Source: Haematococcus lacustris
Lineage: Eukaryota; Chlorophyta; Chlorophyceae; Chlamydomonadales; Haematococcaceae
NCBI GenBank assembly: GCA_030144725.1
Contig: JASKMD010000006.1
Coordinates: forward strand, 4,353,555-4,417,554
Length of the DNA stretch: 64,000 nt
Reading direction: 5' to 3'
In this document: positions 33,531 through 43,248 of the stretch, in pieces
Position numbering within the stretch: position 1 is the first letter of the stretch
Layout of the letters: every line of letters starts with the position of its first letter
Position numbers and translations under genes: made by a program
Notes under the pieces: generated by a model
Seen by the model: only the letters and a program-made list of their open reading frames with translations
Database searches by the model: none
Told to the model about the DNA's origin: nothing

Positions 33531-35710
33531 GTGAGTAGCCAGCCCCACGCCTTTCGGTGGCTCTTATTACCAAGCCTCATTGTGAGCATACCCCATGTTT
33601 GCTGCAGGTCTTAAGGATACACTTGGGACCTCCCTCCCTCTCCTCCAGATCACCACGATCGCCTTCCCTCCCTCCCTTCCTCCCTCCCTCTACAGGTCCC
33701 CTTACCCCCCTACCTGTACTGCGGGCCTACCTTGTCTCCCTCCCTACCCCTTCCCTACCCACCCTACCCCACCCTCACCTCCACCCTTCCCCTTCCCCCT
33801 CACCCCCTCCCTACCCCTTCCCCCTCACCTCCATCCTGACATCACAGCCCCCTCCCTTACCTTGGTCCGACGCCTATGCTCCCGCCCGTGCCTCCTTCCC
33901 CCTTCCCTACCCACCCTACCCCACCCTCTTTCCACCAACACCACCACAAGTAAGTCCACGGTGACAGCTCACAAGGAACTAGCATTGCGTACAATGGAGC
34001 ACCAAGGCGTGAGCGGTGAGTGGCCAGTACCCCGCCTTTCAGTGTCCAACAACCCATACTAACTGCTAGCACGCCCCGTGTGTGCTGCAGGTTTGACAGT
34101 TACACCAAGTCACCTTCCCCCTTACCCCAACATCCCTGACCCCGCCCTTACCCCGACATCCCACCCCCCGCCCCCCTCCCTCCCTCCCCTCCTCCCTCCC
34201 TTCCTCCCCTCCTCCCTCCCTCCCTCCCTCCCTCCCTCCCTCCCTCCCTCCCTCCCTCCCTCCCTCCCTCCCTCCCTCCCTCCCTCCCTCCCTCCCTCCC
34301 TCCCTCCCTCCCTCCCTCCCTCCCTCCCTCCCTCCCTCCCTCCCTCCCTCCCTCCCTCCCTCCCCTCCCTCCCTCCCTCCCTCCCTCCCCTTGGCTGCAG
34401 GTCTGATGGGCACCGCCGCTCCCCTTTCCTTTCCCCCTACACAACCACCCCTACCCAACTCATCCTCCCCCGCTCCCTCCCCTGCCCCCACCCCCGCCCA
34501 TGCCCTCACCCTATACAGATCCCTTCCCCCTCCCTCGAACCTTCCCTTGAGCCTTCCCCATGGACCTCCCCTTCCCTTTCCTCCCCTTCCTCCTCTACCT
34601 CCCCTCCCCCGCTACTCCATCATCCCGTCCTTCTCTGGGTCCTTTTACCCCCTCCAGCAACAGCAGCAGTCATCTTCCCCCTCCGCCTCCTCACCCTCAC
34701 CATCTACACGCATATACACCCCATTCCAGCAAAAGGTGAGTGTAGTTATGTGGCACCCTGTACCTACACTAACCGCTAGCATGCCCCTTGTCCCGCTGCA
34801 GGGTTGATCGTCACACCCTTCCCCTTTTCCTCCCATTTCCCACGCCCACCACCATCGCCAAGCTGGTCGTCCCTCCACATCCACCTCTCCCCACCCCCAC
34901 TTTCCCCCTCCCTGTTACCTCTCCCTTGACATCCCAGCAGCCAAGTGATAGCCCACCCCATCCACCCTCTTGCCACTACCACCACCACCACCACCCCCTC
35001 CCTTCCCCCTCTCCCTCTCTCCCATGCTTGCCAAGCCTACCCTTCCCCTCTCCCACCCTTTGATTGACGTGGCATCGCAGCCCCCACCTCACCCCACCTT
35101 CCCTTCCCTACACACTACTACACACCCCATCACAGCCCCAACCCACTGGCGCATGGGATATGTTGCCAGGGGTGAGCAGGTAGGAGGCCAGGAGGACCAC
35201 AAAGGTAAGGCCACGGTGATAGCTAACACAGTGCCCAGCCTGGACACCCTACATCACGTGCACGCCCCTTGATTGCAGGTCTGATGGGCACCTCCCCTCC
35301 ACTTTCCTTTCCCCTACACAACCACCCCCTCCCAATTCATCCTCCCCCGCCCCCGCTCCCTCCCCCGCCCCCACCCCCGCCTTCACTCCTCCACTCCCAC
35401 CCCCTTCCCTCCACCTCCTTTCCCACCTCCACTCCCCACTCCACCCAACCCAACCCATGCCCCCAACCCAACCCAGCCCCGCCCAGCCCAACCCGGTTGA
35501 GCCTCCCGCCTCCCGCCTCCCTGCCTATCGCCTCCCCGCCTCCCGCCTCCCTGCCTCCCGCCTCCCGCCTCCCTGCGTATCGCCTCCCCGCCTCCCGCCT
35601 CCCTGCCTCCCGCCTCCCGCCTTCCACATCTACCCTCCCTCCCCGCTTTCACTCCTCCACTCCCACCCCCTTTCCAGCAGCAGTCATCAAGCAGCAAAAG
35701 GTAGGTAGGT
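33531..35710. repeat. Pyrimidine-rich block with intron-shaped cassettes, right arm of CACTC element 2
   Basis: This is C/T-rich on the plus strand. Cassettes lie at about 33531-33608, 34017-34090, 34736-34800 and 35205-35278, each from GTGAGT or GTAAGG to TGCAG, mostly followed by GTYTGA. At 34165-34395 a CCCT/TCCC tract of about 230 bp occurs. At 35500-35620 CTCCCGCCTCCCTGC repeats occur. Confidence 0.7.
34165..34395. repeat. (TCCC)n homopurine-homopyrimidine tract
   Basis: Almost perfect CCCT tetranucleotides run for about 230 bp. Such mirror-symmetric purine/pyrimidine tracts can adopt triplex structure. Confidence 0.95.
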
Positions 35711-35737
35711 GCGATAGTGCCCCTACTATCTGCTGCT

Positions 35738-36018
35738 GCAGCCCCCCTGCCCCCCTGCTGCTGCTGCTGCTGCTGCAGCCCCCCTCCCCCCCTGCTGCTG
35801 CTGCTGCTGCCCCCCTACTGCTGCGGCTGCCCCCCTACTGCTGCTGCTGCCCCACTGCCCCCCTACTGCTGCTGCTGCTGCTGCCCCCCTACTGCTGCTG
35901 CTGCCCCCCTACTGCTGCTGCTGCTGCTGAACCCTGGTTGCGCCTACTATCTGCTGTTGCAGCCCCCCTGCCCCCATGCTGCTGCTGCTCCCCTGCCCCC
36001 CTGCCCCCCTGCTGCTGC
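35738..36018. repeat. CTGCTG/CCCCCC repeat block, right arm of CACTC element 2
   Basis: CTGCTGCTGCTGCCCCCCTA-type units form the inverted partner of 30641-30910. Confidence 0.85.
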
Positions 36019-36025
36019 TGCGTGT

Positions 36026-38724
36026 CACAGCCAGCCAGTACTGGTCACAGCCAGCCAGCCAGTACTGGTCAGCCAGCCAGTACTGGTCAGCCAGCCTGTA
36101 CTGGTCACAGCCAGCCAGCCAGTACTGGTCACCCAGCCAGTACTGGTCACAGCCAGCCAGTACTGGTCACAGCCAGCCAGTACTGGTCACAGCCAGCCAG
36201 CCAGTACTGGTCAGCCAGCCAGTACTGGTCGATCCAGCCAGCCAGTACTGATCAGCCAGCCAGTACTGGTCAGCCAGCCAGTACTGGTCACAGCAGGCCA
36301 GCCAGTACTGGTCAGCCAGCCAGTACTGGTCACAGCCAGCCAGCCAGTACTGGTCAGCCAGCCAGTACTGGTCACAGCCAGCCAGTACTGGTCACAGCCA
36401 GCCAGCCAGTACTGGTCAGCCAGCCAGTAATGGTCGATCCAGCCAGTACTGGTCACAGCCAGCCAGCCAGTACTGGTCAGCCAGCCTGTACTGGTCACAG
36501 CCAGCCAGCCAGTACTGGTCACCCAGCCAGTACTGGTCACAGCCAGCCAGTACTGGTCAGCCAGCCAGTACTGGTCACAGCCAGCCAGCCAGTACTGGTC
36601 AGCCAGCCAGTACTGGTCACAGCCAGCCAGTACTGGTCACAGCCAGCCAGCCAGTACTGGTCAGCCAGCCAGTACTGGTCGATCCAGCCAGTACTGGTCA
36701 CAGCCAGCCAGCCAGTACTGGTCACCCAGCCAGTACTGGTCACAGCCAGCCAGCCAGTACTGGTCAGCCAGCCAGTACTGGTCACAGTCAGCCAGCCAGT
36801 ACTGGTCAGCCAGCCAGTACTGGTCACAGCCAGCCAGCCAGTACTGGTCACAGCCAGCCAGCCAGTACTGGTCAGCCAGCCAGTACTGGTCACCCAGCCA
36901 GTACTGGTCACAGCCAGCCAGCCAGTACTGGTCAGCCAGCCAGTACTGGTCACAGCCAGCCAGCCAGTACTGGTCACAGCCAGCCAGTACTGGTCACAGC
37001 CAGCCAGCCAGTACTGGTCAGCCAGCCAGTAATGGTCGATCCAGCCAGTACTGGTCACAGCCAGCCAGCCAGTACTGGTCAGCCAGCCTGTACTGGTCAC
37101 AGCCAGCCAGCCAGTACTGGTCACCCAGCCAGTACTGGTCACAGCCAGCCAGTACTGGTCACAGCCAGCCAGTACTGGTCACAGCCAGCCAGCCAGTACT
37201 GGTCAGCCAGCCAGTACTGGTCGATCCAGCCAGCCAGTACTGATCAGCCAGCCAGTACTGGTCAGCCAGCCAGTACTGGTCACAGCAGGCCAGCCAGTAC
37301 TGGTCAGCCAGCCAGTACTGGTCACAGCCAGCCAGCCAGTACTGGTCAGCCAGCCAGTACTGGTCACAGCCAGCCAGTACTGGTCACAGCCAGCCAGCCA
37401 GTACTGGTCAGCCAGCCAGTACTGGTCGATCCAGCCAGTACTGGTCACAGCCAGCCAGCCAGTACTGGTCACCCAGCCAGTACTGGTCACAGCCAGCCAG
37501 CCAGTACTGGTCAGCCAGCCAGTACTGGTCACAGTCAGCCAGCCAGTACTGGTCAGCCAGCCAGTACTAGTCACAGCCAGCCAGCCAGTACTGGTCACAG
37601 CCAGCCAGCCAGTACTGGTCAGCCAGCCAGTACTGGTCACCCAGCCAGTACTGGTCACAGCCAGCCAGCCAGTACTGGTCAGCCAGCCAGTACTGGTCAC
37701 AGCCAGCCAGCCAGTACTGGTCAGCCAGCCAGTACTGGTCGATCCAGCCAGTACTGGTCACAGCCAGCCAGCCAGTACTGGTCACCCAGCCAGTACTGGT
37801 CACAGCCAGCCAGCCAGTACTGGTCAGCCAGCCAGTACTGGTCACAGCCAGCCAGCCAGTACTGGTCACCCAGCCAGTACTGGTCACAGCCAGCCAGTAC
37901 TGGTCAGCCAGCCAGTACTGGTCACAGCCAGCCAGCCAGTACTGGTCAGCCAGCCAGTACTGGTCACAGCCAGCCAGCCAGTACTGGTCACAGCCAGCCA
38001 GTACTGGTCACAGCCAGCCAGCCAGTACTGGTCAGCCAGCTAGTACTGGTCACAGCCAGCCAGTACTGGTCACAGCCAGCCAGTACTGGTCACAGCCAGC
38101 CAGCCAGTACTGGTCACAGCCAGCCAGTACTGGTCGATCCAGCCAGTACTGGTCACAGCCAGCCAGTACTGGTCACAGCCAGCCAGTGCTTAGTCACAGC
38201 CAGCCAGTACTGGTCACAGCCAGCCAGTACTGGTCACAGCCAGCCAGCCAGTACTGGTCACAGCCAGCCAGTACTGGTCACAGCCAGCCAGTACTGGTCA
38301 CAGCCAGCCAGTACTGGTCAGCCAGCCAGTACTGGTCAGCCAGGCAGTACTGGTCACAGCCAGCCAGTACTGGTCACAGCCATCCAGTACTGGTCACAGC
38401 CATCCAGTACTGGTCACAGCCAGCCAGCCAGTACTGGTCACAGCCAGCCAGTACTGGTCACAGCCAGCCAGTACTGGTCACAGCCAGCCAGTACTGGTCA
38501 CAGCCAGCCAGTGCTTAGTCACAGCCAGCCAGTACTGGTCACAGCCAGCCAGTACTGGTCACAGCCAGCCAGTACTGGTCACAGCCAGCCAGCCAGTACT
38601 GGTCAGCCAGCCAGTACTGGTCACAGCCAGCCAGCCAGTACTAGTCAGCCAGCCAGTACTGGTCACAGCCAGCCAGCCAGTACTGGTCACAGCCAGCCAG
38701 TACTGGTCACAGCCAGCCAGCCAG
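36026..38724 (+). repeat. Inner satellite array, right arm of CACTC element 2
   Basis: About 120 units of 16-24 bp read CAGCCAGCCAGTACTGGTCA, with rare GATCCAGC variants. Long higher-order blocks are duplicated (36060-36430 is very similar to 37080-37440), showing recent segmental amplification. Frames of up to 592 codons across it are artefacts. Confidence 0.95.
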
Positions 38725-39000
38725 ACTCTGTGTCACTTTGCAGGGGCTGGAGCTTGGACGACTACCTTCATTACAATGAGGTCGCCTTGCATTACAAGGG
38801 AATGAGATAGAGGACGGATGGAGTGTCTTGGTTGATGCTACATAGCATGCGAAGCAGTGTACTATGTAATGTTAGTGACAGTGATAACAAACACACGTAC
38901 ATAGTAATCCCAATGACATTGCTTAGTGAGTGATAGCACATGCAATGTGTTGTAGCGTGTTGCCCTCTTGTTGTAGTCGGTGCCTATACAGTACCTAACC
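38725..39000. repeat. Non-satellite inverted segment of CACTC element 2, right arm
   Basis: This is the counterpart of 29281-29560 in inverted orientation. It is strongest at 38728-38790 (CTGTGTCACTTTGCAGGGG, TACCTTCATTACAA) and weaker to about 38900. Confidence 0.8.
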
Positions 39001-39357
39001 AAGGCTCCCAGCCCTGACCTCAGTCCTCAGCCCTAACCCTTCAGCTATCATCCAATTGTCTGTAAGCATACTCGCTTCATCCACAGATGTTAACCCATTA
39101 CAAGCGCACATGATAGCGCACATCGACTAGACATCGCACGTCAGAAAGACTTGGCATTATGGAGAGTTGTTAACCCATCACAAGCGCACATTGTAGCGCA
39201 CATCGACTGGACATCGCACATCGCACATCGACGTAGACAGCCGTTGGGGAGCTTCCAGCGAAGCGCTAAGACCAGCGATGCAAGTAGTACTATTGGGAAG
39301 GCTTGAATGTGATACGCGGAAACTTTGATATCTCCATGCCCTAACTCTGCCAAAGAT

Positions 39358-39462
39358 TACAACCAGTACTGGAGGGCAACCAGTACTGGATGCCAACCAG
39401 TACTGGTTGAGGTCCAGTACTGGTTAGCAACCAGTACTGGACCTCAACCAGTACTGGTTGCC
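39358..39462. repeat. Short outer array, right arm of CACTC element 2
   Basis: Five to six AACCAGTACTGG units are all that is present in this arm, opposite the long outer array of the left arm (16663-17155 plus 28521-29046). Confidence 0.85.
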
Positions 39463-39622
39463 CTCACAGAAGTGCATGATAGTCAAACGATCAAATCTCG
39501 CCAGCCACTTGGAGTTGATTTTTTTTTCAAGTGCGTTGGCTTGCCAATGGGAAACTGAAGACTTCCATCAAAAAAAAAAGTACCCTTAGGTGGCACTTAT
39601 AGTGCGATCTTTTCTACGAGTG

Positions 39623-40031
39623 TGAGAGGTGCTGAAATAGCACTGAAGTTATGTACAAACTTGCGCACAAAATTGGCAGCACCCAGAAATTGCTGCATGG
39701 CAGTCAGACTGCGTGGCACAGGCCAGGAAGTGATGGATTTCACTTTATCAGGATCAACAGCTATGCCCTGGTCACTGACAACGTGGCCTAGGAATTTGAG
39801 TGCAGTTTTAAGGAACTCACACTTTGATAGCTTAGCTTTAAACTGATGCTTACGTAATAACTCAAGGACCCTTCTCAAATGTGTGAAGTGTTCTGGCACA
39901 TTCTTAGACATGATGAGGATATCATCTATGTACACAAGGGCACAGTCATTAATGACATCAGCAAAAGCATTGTTCATCACACGTTGAAACGTGGCTGGTG
40001 CATTGGTTAGACCAAAGCACAGTACCTTAAA
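39623..40031 (-). pseudogene. pol: Gypsy reverse transcriptase, palm and thumb part
   Basis: This continues the previous frame beyond the TAG. It contains the catalytic YIDD box (ALVYIDDILIMS), then KCEFLKTALKFLGHVVS and the thumb segment leading to FSAISAPLT. At 39622/39623 the coding sequence is cut by the second CACTC element and resumes at 16528, where the next codons (DLTGKAG) follow in frame once one copy of the TG duplication is removed. Confidence 0.92.
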
Positions 40032-41306
40032 CTAATAAAGGCCACTGGGTGTCCTGAAGGCTGTCTTAGGGACATCCTCGTCAGGTATCCTGATCTGGTG
40101 ATAACCAGCTTGGAGGTCAAGTGACGAAAACACTGTACACCCAGCTAACCTGTCAAACAGGTCATCCACTCGAGGTAGTGGGTACTGATCCCTAAGTGTG
40201 ATCTTATTCAGCTGACGATAGTCTACACACATCCTTAACTCACCTGACTTCTTTTTGACAAAGAGGACAGGGGCAGCGTAGGGAGAAGAGGAGGGTTCAA
40301 TGATGCCTTGCTCCAAGAAGGCTGCAACCTGCTTCTTCATCTCCAGAAGCTCTGGCTGACTCATCTTATATGATGGTAAGGCTGGTGGCTTACAGCCAGG
40401 CTGAAGAGGGATGGTGTGCCCTACTGGGCGCTGAGGGGGTAGGGTATTAAAGGGTGCGAAGACATCGTCGTACTCAGATATGAGCGCTGTCAGCTGAGCT
40501 GCAACTGCAGGGGGTATAGAGGTAGGGTAGTTGATAGAGGGGGTAGAAGGTAAGGATGTTGAGTGAGAGTGAGGGTCAGGATAAGGGGACAGCTGATTAG
40601 CTGGAGCAGGGGTTGGGTGATGGATAAGTGGGCAAGAGGGTGAGGTGGTTGAGTGGGAGCGAGGGTCAGGGTTATTGGACAGCAAATTAGCTGGAGTAGA
40701 GGTAGGGTGTACGGACAGCACACTTGCTGGGGTAGGGTTGATGGGCTGAGACGAGATGAGGGCAACCAGAGACTGGCCACCTTTCCTTAACCACCTGTAA
40801 GCTACTTTTGCTGATACAGTAGCTTGTCTGTGTTTAGCCAGGATATGGGCACAATGAGGAGTCATAATGGGCGCTGTTGGCTCACACTTGAGCACCGTTT
40901 TCACAGCTGCCAACTGTACTGTAATAGTACGTGCCAGGTAGTCTAGCAGCACACCATTTGACTGTAACCAGTCACTGCCCATTAACACATCGAAGGCAGA
41001 GAACATCTCTGGCATCACCAGCAACTCAACCCTGCAGCTCAGGGTCTGCACATTCAACTGTACGCTGCATGCATGCGTGCAAACCACAGGCTGTCCATTG
41101 GCCACAAGGAATTCCTTGGGCTGCTTCAGTTTATAACTGGCAAGTTGATACTGCTCAACAGCAGCACAATTAATGAAGCTGGCTGCTGCACCACTGTCAA
41201 ACAGCATAGTACATGCGAAGCCATTCACTCTACCAGGAAACGAGAAGTGTAAGACACCATCGTCTGCTGCATGTCCCTCAGGCATAGCAACCTGATTACT
41301 GGGCAC
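40032..41306 (-). pseudogene. pol: Gypsy protease and N-terminal reverse transcriptase
   Basis: This is the pol segment in the same frame as gag. The retropepsin-type aspartic protease has its catalytic DSG at residue 37 (LFDSGAAAS), followed by a Pro/Ser/Thr-rich linker. The reverse transcriptase begins with [18 protein letters not shown] and includes [10 protein letters not shown] and the first catalytic aspartate region [15 protein letters not shown]. It stops at an in-frame TAG at 40032-40034, directly before FKVLCFGLTNAP in the same frame. A single C-to-T change from CAG would explain the TAG. Confidence 0.92.
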
Positions 41307-41354
41307 TGGGCAACAGGCACCAACACAGTCCTGGCTAGCTGGTTGGGCAACACA

Positions 41355-43199
41355 TCAGCGGCGGCGGTCACCCTTGCTGCCCTGCTGCTTCCATCCACCC
41401 TTGCCTGGGGGGCTGCGGTCACGCTTGCCTGGGCCCCGGGGAGGACGGTCCCCAGCACCATGACCAGAAGGAGGGCCCAGGGAGGAGGGACGGGGGAACC
41501 CAGAGACCCGGCGGGCCTCCTCAGCTGACAGGTGCTTCAGGTTGCAGTAGTCCCTGAAATGGGCGGGGTTCCAGCAGTGGTGGCAGGCGTGGCCAGGAGG
41601 TGGCCTGGGAGGGGCATCAGACACAGGGGCAGCAGGAGGAGGGGGCCGTGGAGGACGTCCACCACCCTGGCTGCTGTGGCGACTTCCACGGTGGCCACTG
41701 CTGCTGCTGCTACTGACATCCCAGTAGGGGCCACGAGGGGCCGCAGGAGGACATCCTCCAGCAGGGGCGGTGAAGCCTCGAATACGGTCCATCTGCTTAC
41801 GGGGCACGAAGGCAGCCACAGGTGCAGGTGGACGACGGCCCACTTGATTAGTGGCCACTGCAAACAAAACCTTCTGTGCATTCACAGCAGCATGAATGGC
41901 ATCAGTCAGGTTAGGGTAAGGCATAAGTGCAAGGTCATGCACCACACGAGACTGCAGTTCAGGGGTGAGGCCCCTGATGAAAGTGGCAACAAGCATGGAG
42001 GGTGCCATGCATGTGGCACCGGCCACTGTCAGAGTGTTACGGAACTCCGTGATGTAGGAGTTAAGGGTGGAACCTGCTGACATGCGTAGGGCACCAGGAT
42101 CCAACAGCTTCCTGCGGTGCACGTCTGATTCATTACGCAGATCGTCACCAGCCATCTCCTTGAAAGAAGCACGCAGGTGGGCCCAGGTTGGCCTAGTGCC
42201 ATGAGCAAGAATGTGTGCATTCCTAGTAGCAGGATACCACACCTCACGTGCCTTGCCAGACAGGAAGTTGGGCCATGCATCAGCAGGATCAATGCGCAGA
42301 TATGCACAATGAACCTCAAGGTCTTCACAGAAGATTTCTGCAACCCTGGATGTGGCCAGGCACTGATCTGTCCACTTGTCAGGACCTGGAACCTTTATCC
42401 TGGGCAGGGAGGCTGGCACAGTGACAGGCACAGCAACCTGAGACGGCGGCAGTTGTCCTGCTGGTGCTGCAGGTGGCGCAGTAGGTGCGGCAGGAGTAGC
42501 AGTGCCCGACGAAGCAGGTGCAACAGGTGCGGCTAGTGCAGCAGAAATGCCACTACTACCATTCACAGCAGGTCTGGCTGACTGTGAATACTGGTTGCGA
42601 ATTGCAGATACAGCTGGCTCACCACCCACCAACGCGTTCTGCAGGCCTTGAAGGCGCTCCATCTCAGCGAGTTCGGCTCGGACCCTGACAGCCTCGTTCT
42701 GGGACGCTTGCAGATTTGCGTTTGCCCCCACCAGCTGCTGGCACAGTCTCTGGATCTCATCAGCTTGCGCGGCTGCGGCAGAGGTGCCAGTTTCAGGCAA
42801 GATCGGGGCAGCTGTCAGGGCTCCTGCATACGACAGCGGTCCAGCTCCAGGGACCACCGCAGTCGGAGGCGCCGTGGTAGCTGGAGGCTGGGCGGAGGTC
42901 ATGGCGTTCAGAGTCTGCAGCACGTTCTTCAGCAGATCCATTGCCTGGGCGGGGGGTAGACCAGTAACTCTCTCGATTCCCGCGAAGGCGGGGGTCGTGA
43001 TAGGCACAGGAAGAACGGGGGCAGTAATAGATACCACCGTGCCAGTAGTTGGCACCCCCGTCGCAGCAGGGACTCCTGCTGGAGCACCAGTAGTGGCGTT
43101 CGGAGTCGCTGGGGGCGGGGAGCCAGGAGTTTGGCCCCCAGGAGCAGAACGCTCCGGTCGTTTATCGCCTCCAGGAGGAGGCTCCTTGTTGGCAGTCAT
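41355..43199 (-). CDS. gag: Gypsy Gag polyprotein
   Basis: This frame of 614 codons is the capsid and nucleocapsid precursor that packages element RNA. It begins with a Pro/Ala/Thr-rich region of about 280 residues. A central retrotransposon-gag-like segment follows, with Trp-rich helices from about residue 290 to 460. A single CCHC knuckle (C-x2-C-x4-H-x4-C, CHHCWNPAHFRDYC) lies close to the C-terminus, followed by a basic Gly/Arg/Lys tail. The frame ends in TGA at 41355-41357. The pol frame continues in exactly the same register after that stop, so the two could be joined by readthrough, or the stop could be a later mutation. The start lies about 50 bp inside the 5' LTR boundary, as expected for gag. 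Confidence 0.92.
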   Translation of the reverse strand: MTANKEPPPGGDKRPERSAPGGQTPGSPPPATPNATTGAPAGVPAATGVPTTGTVVSITAPVLPVPITTPAFAGIERVTGLPPAQAMDLLKNVLQTLNAMTSAQPPATTAPPTAVVPGAGPLSYAGALTAAPILPETGTSAAAAQADEIQRLCQQLVGANANLQASQNEAVRVRAELAEMERLQGLQNALVGGEPAVSAIRNQYSQSARPAVNGSSGISAALAAPVAPASSGTATPAAPTAPPAAPAGQLPPSQVAVPVTVPASLPRIKVPGPDKWTDQCLATSRVAEIFCEDLEVHCAYLRIDPADAWPNFLSGKAREVWYPATRNAHILAHGTRPTWAHLRASFKEMAGDDLRNESDVHRRKLLDPGALRMSAGSTLNSYITEFRNTLTVAGATCMAPSMLVATFIRGLTPELQSRVVHDLALMPYPNLTDAIHAAVNAQKVLFAVATNQVGRRPPAPVAAFVPRKQMDRIRGFTAPAGGCPPAAPRGPYWDVSSSSSSGHRGSRHSSQGGGRPPRPPPPAAPVSDAPPRPPPGHACHHCWNPAHFRDYCNLKHLSAEEARRVSGFPRPSSLGPPSGHGAGDRPPRGPGKRDRSPPGKGGWKQQGSKGDRRR

Positions 43200-43248
43200 T
43201 TGCTCAGAGGGAAAGTGGCGTTAGTACAACGTCGGTCGGAAACCAAAA

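Larger units (their letters stand above)
16529..39622. mobile_element. CACTC element 2: satellite-armed giant insertion in gypsy pol
   Basis: The insertion is 23,094 bp including a LINE of about 11.4 kb. The inverted ends read CACTCGCAGAAAAGTTC (left) and CACTCGTAGAAAAGATC (right, complemented). The 2-bp duplication TG is at 527-528 past 16000 and at 39623-39624; removing the insert with one TG rejoins gypsy reverse transcriptase in frame (SAPLT then DLTGKAG). The arms mirror each other: a 21-bp array of AACCAGTACTGGTTTATTCCC, a short unique segment, a GACCAGTACTGGCTGGCTG array, a CAGCAGGGGGGCAG block, a purine/pyrimidine block with cassettes, and a core at about 32700-33500. It has the same plan as element 1 and shares core modules with it, but has unrelated satellites. 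No transposase is seen. Confidence 0.85.

Noticed and set aside
35269..38810. Open frames of 587 and 592 codons (Ser/Gln/Pro/Trp-rich)
   Set aside because: They run through pyrimidine-rich DNA and the CAGCCAGTACTGGTCA array; opposite-strand frames are equally open.
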